Positions 53,670-64,000 of a stretch of 64,000 nt of DNA are shown here, one piece after another. Below the pieces are notes generated by a model. It saw nothing but the letters and a program-made list of their open reading frames with translations, was not told where the DNA came from and did no database searches. Within the stretch, counting starts at the first letter, position 1. Each line of letters opens with the position of its first letter. Source of the DNA: Xanthobacter dioxanivorans (GTDB lineage: Bacteria > Pseudomonadota > Alphaproteobacteria > Rhizobiales > Xanthobacteraceae); assembly GCF_016807805.1 (NCBI RefSeq), contig NZ_CP063362.1:1488001-1552000 (forward strand), given 5' to 3'. Position numbers and translations under genes: made by a program.

Positions 53670-55622
53670 ATGGCCGAGCCCTCCACCTATCCGGACGTCA
53701 CCGTCCACGACACCCTGCCCAAGCTCCTGGCCCTCAACGCGCGCAATCATCCCGGCGACGTGTGGCTGCGCGAGAAGGACCTCGGCATCTGGATCTCCTA
53801 CACCTGGGGCGAGGTGGCGGAGCGGGTGCGCAACATGACCCTCGGCCTCACCACCCTCGGCGTCGCCCGGGGCGACGTGGTCGGGCTCATCGGCGACAAC
53901 CGCCCCGAATGGCTGATGGGCGAGATCGCCACCCATGCCGCGGGCGGCATGAGCCTCGGCATCTACCGCGACGCGCTCGCCGACGAGGTGGCCTATCTCG
54001 TCACCTATGCGGGCGTGGCGGTGGTGTTGGCCGAGGACGAGGAGCAGGTGGACAAGCTGCTCTCCCTGGACGAGAAGATCCCCACCGTCCGCCACATCGT
54101 CTATGCCGATCCGCGCGGCATCCGCAAATATGACGACCCGCGCCTCCTCTCCCTGAAGGACCTGGAGGCCCGCGGGGCGGCGCTGGCGGCGCGCGAGGCC
54201 GGCGCCTTCGACGCCCTGGTGGCGGCGGGCAAGGGCGAGGACGTCGCCATCCTCTGCACTACCTCGGGCACCACCTCCAACCCGAAGCTCGCCATGCTGA
54301 CCGGCGGCGCGCTGCTGCGCCACTGCCGCGCCTATCTCGACATGGATCCGCGCAGCGCCGACGACGAATATGTCAGCGTGCTGCAGATGCCGTGGATCAT
54401 GGAGCAGATCTACGCCTTCGGTCAGGCGCTCATTTCCCGCATGAAGGTGAACTTCGTGGAGGAGCAGGAGACCATGATGGCCGACATGCGCGAGATCGGC
54501 CCCTCCTTCGTGCTGTTCGCCCCCCGCGTCTGGGAGCAGATCGCCGCCGACGTGCGCTCGCGCATGATGGATTCCTCCCGCCTCAAGCGGGGCATGTTCG
54601 ACCTCGGCATGAAGCTGGGCCTCAAGGCCCTGGACGAGGGCCGGCGCTCGCCGCTGGCCGACTTCATCCTGTTCCGGGCGCTGCGCGACCGCCTCGGCTT
54701 CTCCAACCTCAAGTCCGCCGCCACCGGCGGCGCGGCGCTGGGGCCGGACACGTTCCGCTTCTTCCTCGCCTTGGGCGTGCCCATGCGCCAGCTCTACGGC
54801 CAGACCGAGCTGCTCGGGGCCTACACCCTGCACAAGGCGAACGACGTGGACTTCGACACCGTGGGCGTGCCCTTCGACGGCGTCGAGATCCGCATCGACG
54901 ATCCCGACCCCAACGGCCTCGGCGAGGTGGTGACGCGCCACGCCAACGCGTTCACCGGCTACTTCCGCAACGCGGAGGAGACGCAGAAGTCGTTCGCCGA
55001 GGGCGGCTGGATGCGCACCGGCGATGCCGGCTTCTTCAATCCGCGCGGCCATCTCGTGGTCATCGACCGCATCCGCGACATGGCGCAGACCGCCCGCGGC
55101 GACCGCTTCTCGCCGCAATACATCGAGAACAAGCTGAAATTCTCGCCCTACGTGGCGGAAGCCGTGGTGCTGGGCGACGGCCGCGAGGGCCTCGCCGCGC
55201 TCTTGTGCATCCGCTTCTCCATCGTCTCCAAGTGGGCGGAGAAGAACCGCATCTCCTTCACCACCTACACCGATCTTTCCGCCCGGCCCGAAGTCATCGC
55301 CCTGCTGCGCAAGGAAGTGGAGGGAGTGAACCGGACCCTGGCGGAGAAGCAGCGCATCGGCCGCTTCCTCCTGCTCTACAAGGAGCTGGACGCCGACGAC
55401 GGCGAGCTGACGCGCACCCGCAAGGTGCGCCGCGGCGTCATCAACGAGCGCTACGGCACCATCATCGACGCCATGTATGCGGGCGAGAAGGTGATCGACG
55501 TGGACACCACCATCACCTTCCAGGACGGCACCCGCCAGCGCATCAAGACCACCCTCGACGTCATCGACCTCGGCGGCCACCCGCCGGCCGAGGGCGGCGA
55601 CACGCGGCGGAGGGCGGCGTGA
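53670..55622 (+). CDS. Long-chain acyl-CoA synthetase (AMP-forming)
   Basis: A 650-residue FAA1-type ANL ligase. The P-loop appears as ILCTTSGTTSNPKLAMLT (TSGTTSNPK), FAPRVWEQIAADVRSRMMDS marks the long-chain group, the adenine motif is YGQTELLGAY, and the hinge block reads GWMRTGDAGFFNPRGHLVVI then DRIRDMAQTARGDRFSPQYIE. The C-terminal lid is present. It activates a carboxylic acid to its CoA thioester. ATG at 53670 lies 8 bases after the LivG stop. In contrast to the fusion gene upstream, all catalytic motifs are intact, so imported acid is probably activated here. Confidence 0.92.
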   Translation: MAEPSTYPDVTVHDTLPKLLALNARNHPGDVWLREKDLGIWISYTWGEVAERVRNMTLGLTTLGVARGDVVGLIGDNRPEWLMGEIATHAAGGMSLGIYRDALADEVAYLVTYAGVAVVLAEDEEQVDKLLSLDEKIPTVRHIVYADPRGIRKYDDPRLLSLKDLEARGAALAAREAGAFDALVAAGKGEDVAILCTTSGTTSNPKLAMLTGGALLRHCRAYLDMDPRSADDEYVSVLQMPWIMEQIYAFGQALISRMKVNFVEEQETMMADMREIGPSFVLFAPRVWEQIAADVRSRMMDSSRLKRGMFDLGMKLGLKALDEGRRSPLADFILFRALRDRLGFSNLKSAATGGAALGPDTFRFFLALGVPMRQLYGQTELLGAYTLHKANDVDFDTVGVPFDGVEIRIDDPDPNGLGEVVTRHANAFTGYFRNAEETQKSFAEGGWMRTGDAGFFNPRGHLVVIDRIRDMAQTARGDRFSPQYIENKLKFSPYVAEAVVLGDGREGLAALLCIRFSIVSKWAEKNRISFTTYTDLSARPEVIALLRKEVEGVNRTLAEKQRIGRFLLLYKELDADDGELTRTRKVRRGVINERYGTIIDAMYAGEKVIDVDTTITFQDGTRQRIKTTLDVIDLGGHPPAEGGDTRRRAA

Positions 55623-55647
55623 TGTGGGCTTCGATTTCCCGCACAGC

Positions 55648-55817
55648 CGTTCCCCGGACAAGCGACGGCGAAGCCGGAGCGCCGATCCGGGGTCCAGGAG
55701 ACAGTCCTGCGCAGCAGGCCATGCCCGCCGCACTCTCCGGTCAAGCCGCCTTCGGCGACATCTTGCGCTGGGCCCTGGCTCTCCTTCCGCTCACGCTTCA
55801 GTCGGCCGGGGCACGCG
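55648..55817. repeat. Long intergenic repeat, copy 2
   Basis: About 170 bp starting CGTTCCCCGGACAAGCGACG and ending CAGTCGGCCGGGGCA. Same family and orientation as 47835-48014 and 60192-60362. It separates the acyl-CoA ligase gene from the livH-like gene, inside the operon. The ends contain CCCCGG and CCGGGG, so the RNA would form stable hairpins. Confidence 0.8.
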
Positions 55818-55857
55818 GCTCTAAAGGTGTCGACATCACCGCCAAGGAGCTCATCTG

Positions 55858-56751
55858 ATGCAGTCCCAGCTCCTGCTCCAGCTCATCATCAACGGGCTCA
55901 TCATCGGCACGCTCTATGGCGTGGTCGGCATGTGCTTCGTGCTCATCTACAAGGCCTCGCAGGTGGTGAACTTCGCCCAGGGCGAGTTCCTGCTCATCGG
56001 CGCCTGGGTCTGCTGGTGGCTGCTCACCGCCTGGAACATCCCCTTCTTCTGGGGCTTCCTCATCGCCATCTGCTTCATGATGGTGTTCGGCATCGCGGTC
56101 CAGATGATCGTGCTCCGCCCCCTCATCGGCGAGCCGATCATCTCGGTGATCATGGTCACCATCGGCCTCTCCATCTTCTTCCAGGCGCTGATGAAGTGGA
56201 TGTTCGGCACCTTCGCCCAGCCGTTCCCGCCCATCTTCCCGGTGGCCAAGGTGGATGTCCTGGGGCTGCAGGTGCAGACGGCCTACCTCATGTCCACCGG
56301 CGTCAGCCTCGCCATCATGGCAGGCTTCGCCTGGTTCTTTAAGTATTCGCGCCTGGGGCTCGCCATGCGCGCCACCGCCTTCTCCCAGCAGGTGGCCCAG
56401 TCGCTCGGCATCTCGGTGCGGCAGGTGTTCGCCCTGTCCTGGGGCATCTCGGCGGCGGTGTCGGCGGTGGCCGGCGTGGTGGTGGGCATCGTCAACGGCG
56501 TGTCCTCGGCCCTGTCCTACTTCGGCATCAAGGTGTTCCCGGCGGTGATCCTCGGCGGCCTCGACAGCGTCTTCGGCGCGGTGGTGGGCGGGCTGATCAT
56601 GGGGCTGTTGGAAAACCTCGCCCAGTATTTCGACAGCCAGTTCCTGAAATGGGGCAACCTCTACGAGATCGTCCCCTTCTACGCCCTCATCATCATCCTG
56701 ATGATCAAGCCCTACGGGCTGTTCGGCACCCGCGACATCGAGAGGGTCTGA
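55858..56751 (+). CDS. ABC transporter permease, LivH-like
   Basis: A 297-residue permease with about eight TM helices. LivH signatures are LIINGLIIGTLYGVVGMCFV, IYKASQVVNFAQGEFLLIGA, the EAA-like AMRATAFSQQVAQSLGIS loop, and GGLDSVFGAVVGGLIMGLLEN. It forms the inner-membrane channel with LivM. AAGGAG precedes the ATG at 55858. It follows repeat copy 2, and livM starts 5 bases after it. Confidence 0.94.
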   Translation: MQSQLLLQLIINGLIIGTLYGVVGMCFVLIYKASQVVNFAQGEFLLIGAWVCWWLLTAWNIPFFWGFLIAICFMMVFGIAVQMIVLRPLIGEPIISVIMVTIGLSIFFQALMKWMFGTFAQPFPPIFPVAKVDVLGLQVQTAYLMSTGVSLAIMAGFAWFFKYSRLGLAMRATAFSQQVAQSLGISVRQVFALSWGISAAVSAVAGVVVGIVNGVSSALSYFGIKVFPAVILGGLDSVFGAVVGGLIMGLLENLAQYFDSQFLKWGNLYEIVPFYALIIILMIKPYGLFGTRDIERV

Positions 56752-56755
56752 GGAC

Positions 56756-57826
56756 ATGGCCACCGATACCATGCGCCCGTGCGGGGACTACCGCTCGAGC
56801 TACAGGTCCGACCAGACCATCTTCGCCACGCGGCTCACCATGCTGTTCTGCGTGGGGGCGATCGTGCTGCTGTGCTTCGCGCCGTTCTTCTTCTCGCGCT
56901 ACGTGCTGAGCCTGATGATCCAGATCGGCTACCTGGGCATCGCCGCTTTGGGGCTGAACATCCTCGTCGGCTTCTCCGGCCAGATCTCCATCGGCCATGC
57001 GGTGTTCTTCGGCTTCGGCGGCTTCGCCTCGGCCTATCTCGCCGACAAGGGCGTGCCGGTGCCCATCGCCATCGTGCTGGCCGGGCTGTGGACCACGGTG
57101 GTCGGCCTCATCTTCGGCCTGCCGGCGGCGCGGGTGAAGGGGCTCTACCTCGCCATCGCCACCCTCGCCGCCCAGTTCATCCTGCAGGATTTCTTCGTCC
57201 GCGCGGAATGGTTCACCGGCGGCACCCACGGCGCCATCGCCGCGCCGTTCACCCTGTTCGGCCTCGACCTGTCCGGCGACGACAAATATTTCTACGTGGT
57301 GCTGTTCTTCGTGGTGGTCATGTATCTGGGCGCCGCCAATCTCATGCGCTCGCGCGACGGGCGGGCGCTGATCGCGGTGCGCGACCATTATCTGTCCGCC
57401 GAGATGATGGGCGTGAACCTCACCAAGTACCGCACCATGGCGTTCGGCATCTCGTCTTTCTACGCCGGCATCGGCGGGGCGCTGTACGCGCACTATGTTG
57501 GGTTCATGTCGGTGGAGGGGCTCGACATTCTCTTCTCCATCCAGTTCCTCGGCATGATCATCATCGGCGGGCTGGGCTCCATCATGGGCACGCTGATGGG
57601 CACCATCTTCATGGTGCTTCTGCCCGAGGCCACGGGCTGGCTGGCCTCGGCCCTGTCGGGCAGCGCCATCGACAAGGCGCTGCACCTGAAGGACGGCATC
57701 ACCTACATGCGCGAGATGCTGATCGGCGCCACAATCATCCTGTTCCTGATCTTCGAGCCGGACGGCCTCGCCCACCGCTGGCGCCAGATCAAGGCCTACT
57801 GGAAGCTCTTTCCCTTCTCCTACTGA
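56756..57826 (+). CDS. ABC transporter permease, LivM-like
   Basis: A 356-residue permease with an N-terminal soluble extension of about 35 residues before the first TM helix. LivM signatures are LNILVGFSGQISIGHAVFFG, KGLYLAIATLAAQFILQDF, the loop SRDGRALIAVRDHYLSAEMM and IIGGLGSIMGTLMGTIFM. The long hydrophilic loop near 160 is usual. It is partner of the LivH-like protein. The region after it (57827-57896) holds only a ribosome site for the binding protein. Confidence 0.94.
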   Translation: MATDTMRPCGDYRSSYRSDQTIFATRLTMLFCVGAIVLLCFAPFFFSRYVLSLMIQIGYLGIAALGLNILVGFSGQISIGHAVFFGFGGFASAYLADKGVPVPIAIVLAGLWTTVVGLIFGLPAARVKGLYLAIATLAAQFILQDFFVRAEWFTGGTHGAIAAPFTLFGLDLSGDDKYFYVVLFFVVVMYLGAANLMRSRDGRALIAVRDHYLSAEMMGVNLTKYRTMAFGISSFYAGIGGALYAHYVGFMSVEGLDILFSIQFLGMIIIGGLGSIMGTLMGTIFMVLLPEATGWLASALSGSAIDKALHLKDGITYMREMLIGATIILFLIFEPDGLAHRWRQIKAYWKLFPFSY

Positions 57827-57896
57827 CGCACGAGACGACCGGCCGAGGCGGCGCAGAACCGCCCGGTTCCAACAAGGAAACCAAGGAGACCCCAAG

Positions 57897-59177
57897 ATGA
57901 AGCGGATCACCCTCTCCCTCGTATCGGCGCTGGCCCTCACCGCCGCCGCGCCGGCCCTCGCCCAGACCATCAATATCGGCCATCTCGCCGACTATTCGGG
58001 CGGCACCTCGGACGTGGGCCAGCCCTACGGCCAGGGCGTGGCGGACACCATCGCCTGGATCAACGCCAATGGCGGCGTGAACGGCAAGAAGATCAATTCC
58101 GACTTCAACGAATACGGCTACCAGGTGCCGCGCGCGCTGGCCGCCTTCAAGAAGTGGGTGGGCACCGACAAGGTGGTCGCCATCCAGGGCTGGGGCACCG
58201 CCGACACCGAGGCCCTCGTCGGCATGGTGACGAAGGAGGAGATTCCCTATTTCTCCGCCTCCTACTCCGCCTCGCTGACCGACCCCAAGGGCAAGGTGAA
58301 CGCGAAGAGCGAGCGCGCCGCACCGTTCAACTTCTTCTACGGCCCGTCCTATTCGGATGCCGCCCGCGCCATGGTGCAGTGGGCCGCCGACGACTGGAAG
58401 AAGAAGGGCAAGCCCGGCAAGCCCAAGTGGGTGCACATGGGCGCCAACCACCCCTACCCGAACTCGCCCAAGGAGGCGGCGGCGGAATATGCCAAGGAGC
58501 TGGGCTTCGAGGTGCTGGATCCCATCACCTTCGCCCTCACGCCGGGTGACTATACGCCCCAGTGCCTGACCCTGAAGCAGTCGGGGGCCAACTACGCCTA
58601 TCTCGGCAACACCGCCGGCTCCAACATCTCGGTGCTGAAGGCCTGCAAGACCGCCGGCGTGGACGTGCAGTTCCTCGGCAACGTCTGGGGCATGGACGAG
58701 AACGCCATGAAGGCCGCCGGCGACGCCGCCAACGGCGTGGTCTTCCCGGTGCGCACCGCCGTGACCTGGAACGGCACCGCCCCGGGCCTTGCCGCGGCGA
58801 AGGAGATTTCCAAGATCTCCGATCCCTCCGGCACCGCCTATCGCCCGGTGCACTATCTCGCCGCCATCTGCACCGCCCTCTACATGAAGGAGGCCATGGA
58901 GTGGGCGGACAAGAACGGCGGCGTCAGCGGCGTGAAGATCCGCGACGGCATGTACCAGAAGAAGGACTGGGTGCCCAAGGGCATGGAGGGCGTGTGCAAC
59001 CCCTCCACCTGGACCGCCGCCGACCACCGCCCCACCACCCGCGTCGACCTCTATCGCGCGGTGGTCTCCGGCGCCACGGACGCGCCGGTGGCCGACCTCG
59101 TGAAGTCGGGCGCCATCAAGCTCGACAAGGTCGCCACCATCGACCTGCCGCGCAAGACCGAGCTGCAGGGCTGGTGA
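57897..59177 (+). CDS. ABC transporter substrate-binding protein (LivK family)
   Basis: A 426-residue periplasmic protein. A signal peptide (KRITLSLVSALALTAAAPALA) is cleaved near residue 23. The type I periplasmic-binding fold begins INIGHLADYSGGTSDVGQPY, followed by GVADTIAWINANGGVNGKKI and FALTPGDYTPQCLTLKQSGA. In the subfamily transporting aromatic or branched acids this N-terminal pattern is common. AAGGAG precedes the ATG. It determines substrate choice of the operon's transporter; binding residues cannot be assigned with confidence from sequence alone. Confidence 0.93.
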   Translation: MKRITLSLVSALALTAAAPALAQTINIGHLADYSGGTSDVGQPYGQGVADTIAWINANGGVNGKKINSDFNEYGYQVPRALAAFKKWVGTDKVVAIQGWGTADTEALVGMVTKEEIPYFSASYSASLTDPKGKVNAKSERAAPFNFFYGPSYSDAARAMVQWAADDWKKKGKPGKPKWVHMGANHPYPNSPKEAAAEYAKELGFEVLDPITFALTPGDYTPQCLTLKQSGANYAYLGNTAGSNISVLKACKTAGVDVQFLGNVWGMDENAMKAAGDAANGVVFPVRTAVTWNGTAPGLAAAKEISKISDPSGTAYRPVHYLAAICTALYMKEAMEWADKNGGVSGVKIRDGMYQKKDWVPKGMEGVCNPSTWTAADHRPTTRVDLYRAVVSGATDAPVADLVKSGAIKLDKVATIDLPRKTELQGW

Positions 59178-59185
59178 TGTGAACA

Positions 59186-59331
59186 CTCCTCCCCTCCCCC
59201 CTCGCGGGAGAGGGGCCGGGGGTGAGGGGTAAAGGCGTCTCAGCCAACGAGCGCCCGTTCAGATGGCGCCAGCCCCCTCACCCGTCTCGCGGCTTTGCCG
59301 CGATCCACCCTCTCCCGCGAAGGGGAGAGGG
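59186..59331. repeat. Large imperfect inverted repeat between binding-protein and LivF genes
   Basis: The left arm (59186-59230, CTCGCGGGAGAGGGGCCGGG then GGTGAGGGG) pairs with the right arm (59272-59331, CCCCCTCACCCG ... CCCTCTCCCGCGAAGGGG), enclosing about 40 bases. It is a typical REP-style element and may reduce expression of the following gene relative to the abundant binding protein. It fills nearly the entire 172-bp gap. Confidence 0.7.
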
Positions 59332-59349
59332 TCTAGATCGGAGACCGCC

Positions 59350-60189
<840 letters not shown>

Positions 60190-60191
60190 GC

Positions 60192-60362
60192 TTGCCCCGG
60201 ACCAGCGACGGCGCAGCCGGAGCGCCGATCCGGGGCCCAGGGGAAACGTCCGGCGAAGCCGGCCTGATCCAACCGGCGGTTCCAATCAAGCCGACTTCGG
60301 CGAACCTGTGCGCTGGACCCCGGCTCTCCGTCCGCTCACGCTCCAGTCGGCCGGGGAGCAAG
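60192..60362. repeat. Long intergenic repeat, copy 3
   Basis: About 170 bp starting TTGCCCCGGACCAGCGACGG and ending CCAGTCGGCCGGGG. Same family and orientation as the copies at 47835 and 55648, with a diverged centre. It begins two bases after the LivF-like stop codon and ends 25 bases before the PaaK-like start. Confidence 0.8.
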
Positions 60363-60387
60363 AGTACCTCTCTGGCCAGCCTCTGAC

Positions 60388-61644
60388 ATGAGCCCGACCA
60401 TGACCGATCCGAACCGCCATTACGATTCCAGCGAGACCCGCGATCGCGAAGCCCGGGAAAAGGCCCTGTTCACCGGCCTCGCCGCCCAGATCGCCCATGC
60501 CAAGGCGAAGTCCGCCTATTTCGGCGCCCTGTTCAAGGACGTGGAGCCGGAGGCGATCACCAGCCGGCAGGCGCTCGCCGCCCTGCCCGTCACCCGCAAG
60601 TCGGACCTGCTGGAGATCCAGCCGCGGAGCTATCCCTTCGGCGGGCTCAACGCCACGCCGCCCGGCAAGCTCGCGCGCATCTTCATGTCGCCCGGCCCCA
60701 TCTATGACGTGGAAGGCCACGGCGCCGACTTCTGGCGCTTCGGCCGGGCGCTGTTCGCCGCCGGCTTCCGCGCCGGCGACATCGTGCACAATTCCTTCTC
60801 CTACCACCTGACCCCCGCCGGCTCGATGATCGAGGGCGGCGCCCATGCGCTCGGCTGCGCGGTGGTGCCGGGCGGCGTCGGCCAGACCGACCTGCAGCTG
60901 CGCGCCATCGCCGACATCCGCCCGCAGGGCTATGGCGGTACGCCGTCCTTCCTCAAGATCCTGGTGGACAAGGCGCGCCAGACCGGCACCGACATCTCGT
61001 CCCTGAAGAAGGCGCTGGTGACGGGAGAGGCCTTCCTGCCGCCCCACCGGGCGGAGCTGAGGGCCGCCGGCATCACCGCCCGCCAGTGCTACGGCACCGC
61101 CGACCTCGGCCTCGTCGCCTATGAGAGCGAGGCGGAGGAAGGCCTGATCGTGGACGAGGGCTGCCTCGTGGAGATCCTGCGCCCCGGCACCGGGGATCCG
61201 GTGGAGAGCGAAGGCGAGGTGGGCGAGGTGGTGGTCACCCTGTTCGAAGCCGACTATCCCCTCGTGCGCTTCGCCACCGGCGATCTCTCCGCCGTGCTGC
61301 CGGGCCTGAGCCCCTGCGGGCGCACCAATGTCCGCCTGCGCGGCTGGATGGGCCGGGCCGACCAGGTGACCAAGATCCGCGGCATGTTCGTGCACCCGGT
61401 GCAGGTGACGGCGGCGGTGAAGAAGCATCCGGCGGTGGCCAAGGCCCGCCTGGTGGTGGACCGCGCCGGCGACGCCGACGACATGCTGCTCGAAATCGAG
61501 GTCCAGGACGCCGCCGCCCTGTCGCAGGAGGGGCTGCTGGAGGACCTGCGCGCCGCCACCAAGCTGCGCGGCCGCCTCGCCGTGCTCGCGCCCGGCACCC
61601 TGCCCGCCGACGCCAAGACCATCGAGGACCGCCGGCCGGTATGA
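60388..61644 (+). CDS. Phenylacetate-CoA ligase-like (PaaK family) protein
   Basis: A 418-residue ANL protein of the PaaK group. Recognised by [20 protein letters not shown], the [20 protein letters not shown] adenine block, [20 protein letters not shown] and [20 protein letters not shown]. The usual SSGTTGKP P-loop is replaced by [12 protein letters not shown], a variant I recall in PaaK-like proteins found with Liv-type transporters. It may activate an aromatic acid to its CoA ester, but catalysis is less certain than for the ligase encoded at 53670. Last gene of the operon. Confidence 0.85.
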   Translation: MSPTMTDPNRHYDSSETRDREAREKALFTGLAAQIAHAKAKSAYFGALFKDVEPEAITSRQALAALPVTRKSDLLEIQPRSYPFGGLNATPPGKLARIFMSPGPIYDVEGHGADFWRFGRALFAAGFRAGDIVHNSFSYHLTPAGSMIEGGAHALGCAVVPGGVGQTDLQLRAIADIRPQGYGGTPSFLKILVDKARQTGTDISSLKKALVTGEAFLPPHRAELRAAGITARQCYGTADLGLVAYESEAEEGLIVDEGCLVEILRPGTGDPVESEGEVGEVVVTLFEADYPLVRFATGDLSAVLPGLSPCGRTNVRLRGWMGRADQVTKIRGMFVHPVQVTAAVKKHPAVAKARLVVDRAGDADDMLLEIEVQDAAALSQEGLLEDLRAATKLRGRLAVLAPGTLPADAKTIEDRRPV

Positions 61645-61763
61645 CCTTGCCGCGGGCCATGCCGTCGCGCCTCCCCTCCCATGCGGCGCGGCGGGGTCCC
61701 GCCGCTGGCGATGCGGGCCCAATGGTGCTAGGCGAGCGGCATTCTCATCCCCGGAGCCGCTCC

Positions 61764-63353
61764 ATGACCGCCGATATCCGTCCCGTGACCCGCGCCCTCC
61801 TCTCGGTGTCCGACAAGACGGGTCTCGTGCCGTTCGCCGCCGCCCTCGTCTCCCACGGAGTGGAGCTGGTCTCCACCGGCGGCACCGCCAAGGCCATCGC
61901 CGAGGCCGGCCTGCCGGTGAAGGACGTGTCCGACCTCACCGGCTTCCCGGAGATGATGGACGGACGGGTGAAGACCCTGCACCCCAAGGTGCACGGCGGC
62001 ATCCTCGCCATCCGCTCGGACGCCGGCCACCAGGCCTCGCTCGCCGAGCATGCCATCGCCCCCATCGACCTCGTGGTGGTGAACCTCTATCCGTTCGAGG
62101 CCACCGTCGCCCGCAAGGCCGGCTTCGAAGAGACCATCGAGAACATCGACATCGGCGGCCCGGCCCTCATCCGCGGCGCCGCCAAGAACCATGGCGACGT
62201 GGCCGTGGTGGTGGAAGCGGCGGATTATGACGCGGTGCTGCATGAGATCGCCGAGCACGGCGGCACCACCCTGCCCCTGCGCCGCAAGCTGGCGCAGAAG
62301 GCCTATGCCCGCACCGCCGCCTATGACGCGGCCATCTCCAACTGGTTCGCCCGCGAGCTGAAGGAGGTCGCGCCGGACTTCCGCGCCGTGGGCGGCCGGC
62401 TCATCGAGGCCCTGCGCTACGGCGAGAACCCGCACCAGTCCGCCGCCTTCTACGCCTCGGACGAGATCCGCCCCGGCGTCGCCACGGCGCGGCAGGTTCA
62501 GGGCAAGCAGCTGTCCTACAACAACATCAACGACACCGACGCCGCCTTCGAGGCGGTGGCCGAGTTCCACCCTGCCCGCACCGCGGCGGTGGTGATCGTG
62601 AAGCACGCCAATCCCTGCGGCGTGGCCGAGGGCGCCTCCCTCGCCGAGGCCTACGCCAAGGCGCTGGCCTGCGATCCGGTCTCGGCCTTCGGCGGCATCA
62701 TCGCCGTCAACCGCACGCTGGATGCCGACGCCGCCCGCGCCATGGTGGAGATCTTCACCGAGGTGATCGTCGCACCCGACGCCACCGACGAGGCCATCGC
62801 GGTGGTGGCGGCCAAGAAGAACCTGCGCCTGCTGCTCACCGGCGCCCTGCCCGACCCGCGCGCTCCGGGGATGACGGTGAAGACGGTGGCCGGCGGCCTG
62901 CTGGTGCAGGGCCGCGACAATGCCAGCGCCGACGATTTGGAGCTGAAGGTGGTGACCAAGCGCGCCCCCACCGACCGGGAGCTGACCGACCTGCGCTTCG
63001 CCTTCCGCGTGGCCAAGCACGTGAAGTCCAACACCATCATCTATGCCCGCGACCTCGCCACGGTGGGCATCGGCGCCGGGCAGATGAGCCGGGTGGATTC
63101 GGCCCGCATCGCCGCCCGCAAGGCGCTGGACGCGGCCGAGGCCCTGGGCCTCAGGGAGCCGCTCACCAAGGGCTCGGTGGTGGCCTCCGACGCCTTCTTC
63201 CCCTTCGCCGATGGCCTCATGGCGGCGGTGGAGGCAGGGGCGACGGCGGTGATCCAGCCCGGCGGCTCCATGCGCGACGCCGAGGTGATCGCGGCGGCGG
63301 ACGCGGCGGGCCTCGCCATGGTGTTCACCGGCGTGCGGCATTTCCGGCACTGA
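61764..63353 (+). CDS. purH: Bifunctional AICAR transformylase/IMP cyclohydrolase
   Basis: A 529-residue PurH. The N-terminal cyclohydrolase domain (about 8-195) has [35 protein letters not shown] and [15 protein letters not shown]. The C-terminal transformylase domain has [47 protein letters not shown] and [20 protein letters not shown]. It performs the last two steps of IMP synthesis. ATG at 61764 begins at the conserved N terminus; a long upstream frame is not used. It is usually next to rsmB and the heparinase gene in Hyphomicrobiales; here it is 40 kb apart. Confidence 0.97.
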   Translation: MTADIRPVTRALLSVSDKTGLVPFAAALVSHGVELVSTGGTAKAIAEAGLPVKDVSDLTGFPEMMDGRVKTLHPKVHGGILAIRSDAGHQASLAEHAIAPIDLVVVNLYPFEATVARKAGFEETIENIDIGGPALIRGAAKNHGDVAVVVEAADYDAVLHEIAEHGGTTLPLRRKLAQKAYARTAAYDAAISNWFARELKEVAPDFRAVGGRLIEALRYGENPHQSAAFYASDEIRPGVATARQVQGKQLSYNNINDTDAAFEAVAEFHPARTAAVVIVKHANPCGVAEGASLAEAYAKALACDPVSAFGGIIAVNRTLDADAARAMVEIFTEVIVAPDATDEAIAVVAAKKNLRLLLTGALPDPRAPGMTVKTVAGGLLVQGRDNASADDLELKVVTKRAPTDRELTDLRFAFRVAKHVKSNTIIYARDLATVGIGAGQMSRVDSARIAARKALDAAEALGLREPLTKGSVVASDAFFPFADGLMAAVEAGATAVIQPGGSMRDAEVIAAADAAGLAMVFTGVRHFRH

Positions 63354-63390
63354 CAGGCGCTGGGCGGGCGGGCCCGGGACAGGCGGAGAT

Positions 63391-63424
63391 CCGCAGGGCC
63401 GGGACGAGCCCGCCATGACGGCGG
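63391..63424. repeat. REP-like palindrome after purH
   Basis: CCGCAGGGCCGGGACGAGCC followed by CGCCATGACGGCGG is a fourth member of the family at 5678, 25995 and 31414. It lies between convergent purH and the next gene and could serve as terminator structure for both. Confidence 0.6.
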
Positions 63425-63461
63425 TTCGGGAGGAGCCCGGGCCGCCTAATGCCGACCGATC

Positions 63462-64000
63462 CTACCCCTTGAGCAGCTTCTGCACGAGGATGCGGTCCAC
63501 ATAGTGCGGACCGTCGAAGACGAAGGTGTCGAACCCCTCGTAGGCCTTCAGCTGGGCCAGCAGCTCCTCGGCGGTGGCGGCGCGGAAGGTGCCGGTCTCC
63601 GCCGGGCGGAAGGCCTCGGCGATCAGCCGGAAGCGCCTGGCGCCGAGCCGGGCGGAGATCACCTCGGCATAGCGCCGCGCCGCCAGGGGCGCGCGGGTGT
63701 AGACGCCGACGCCGTCCTGGAAGAACAGCCCCACATCCTTCGGCAGCCAGTTTTCGATCCAGTCCGCCAGCGCCTCGGGACCGACGTTGGAATTGTCGTA
63801 GCAGCTCACCCAGAGCGGGCGGGGAATGGCGGCGGTCGCGGCCGCCATCTTGCCCACCTCGGCCCAGGTGGGGTCGGCCTCCACCGGAAAATAGAAGCCG
63901 GCCGGCCGGAACGGCAAAGGCTGCCGCGCGATCCGGGCGGACAGGGCGCCGAGGTCGAGGACCTGCTTGCGGGCGGTGGGCTCGCTGAAGCGGCTGGCGA
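63462..64000 (-). CDS. Unidentified protein, C-terminal part (5' end outside window)
   Basis: The frame is open to the window edge, so the N terminus is missing; 178 residues are visible. The chain alternates hydrophobic strands and helices (RPLWVSCYDNSNVGPEALAD, PKDVGLFFQDGVGVYTR, RFRLIAEAFRP, FDTFVFDGPHYVDRILVQKL), as in a TIM barrel of the glycoside-hydrolase kind. I cannot name the family. It converges on purH across a gap holding a REP-like palindrome. Confidence 0.7.
   Translation of the reverse strand, partial: ASRFSEPTARKQVLDLGALSARIARQPLPFRPAGFYFPVEADPTWAEVGKMAAATAAIPRPLWVSCYDNSNVGPEALADWIENWLPKDVGLFFQDGVGVYTRAPLAARRYAEVISARLGARRFRLIAEAFRPAETGTFRAATAEELLAQLKAYEGFDTFVFDGPHYVDRILVQKLLKG

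Overview
The window is a high-GC (roughly two-thirds G+C), gene-dense chromosomal segment of an alphaproteobacterium. Gene content (FixLJ-FixK oxygen signalling, glycolate oxidase beside malate synthase, leucine catabolism, a Liv-type ABC transporter operon, AzlCD, TspO, a HIG1-type protein) suggests Hyphomicrobiales, most likely a Xanthobacteraceae-like organism (Xanthobacter/Azorhizobium/Ancylobacter relatives). That placement is inference from gene content. No tRNA, rRNA, CRISPR array, prophage or transposase was seen.

Layout. 0-6.7 kb: end of a sensor kinase, the minus-strand etfB-etfA-hbd group, rhomboid protease, cobalamin adenosyltransferase, HIG1-type protein, TspO and a host-attachment-family protein behind an excellent FixK box. 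6.9-9.8 kb: lutABC. 10-12.9 kb: secreted alpha/beta-hydrolase-like protein, azlCD, LysR regulator. 13-19.7 kb: glcDEF, thiE, aceB, a glycolate to glyoxylate to malate route. 19.7-25.9 kb: heparinase-family protein, rsmB, purA and a membrane protein. 26.3-30.6 kb: GGDEF-EAL protein and an ADP-forming acyl-CoA synthetase/GNAT fusion. 30.7-36 kb: low-oxygen control block (single-domain response regulator, fixJ, fixL, fixK, hemN) with FixK boxes before the response regulator and hemN. 36-44 kb: a polysaccharide O-acetylation and export cluster (AlgF-, AlgI-, two AlgJ/X- and one NfrA-like protein). 44-50.7 kb: leucine/isovalerate catabolism (TetR regulator, mccB, crotonase, mccA, HMG-CoA lyase), in which three genes each look one base short. 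51-61.6 kb: a transport and activation operon (LivG-like ATPase, long-chain acyl-CoA ligase, LivH, LivM, binding protein, LivF, PaaK-like ligase) divergent from an unusual regulator. 61.7-64 kb: purH and a partial unidentified gene.

The most unusual item is the gene at 50985-52619. An IclR-type winged-helix DNA-binding domain is fused directly to an acyl-CoA synthetase (ANL) domain whose ATP-binding loop is degenerate and whose C-terminal lid is missing. It lies head to head with the acyl-CoA ligase/transporter operon. The intergenic region holds two perfect palindromes of one motif, an extra half-site and a good sigma-70 promoter. I infer a one-component regulator that uses a retired CoA ligase as its ligand sensor.

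Other themes are a local FixK regulon, several dispersed intergenic repeat families (three 170-180 bp copies inside operons, smaller REP-like units, and 15-bp tandem repeats), and short tandem duplications of gene 3' ends.
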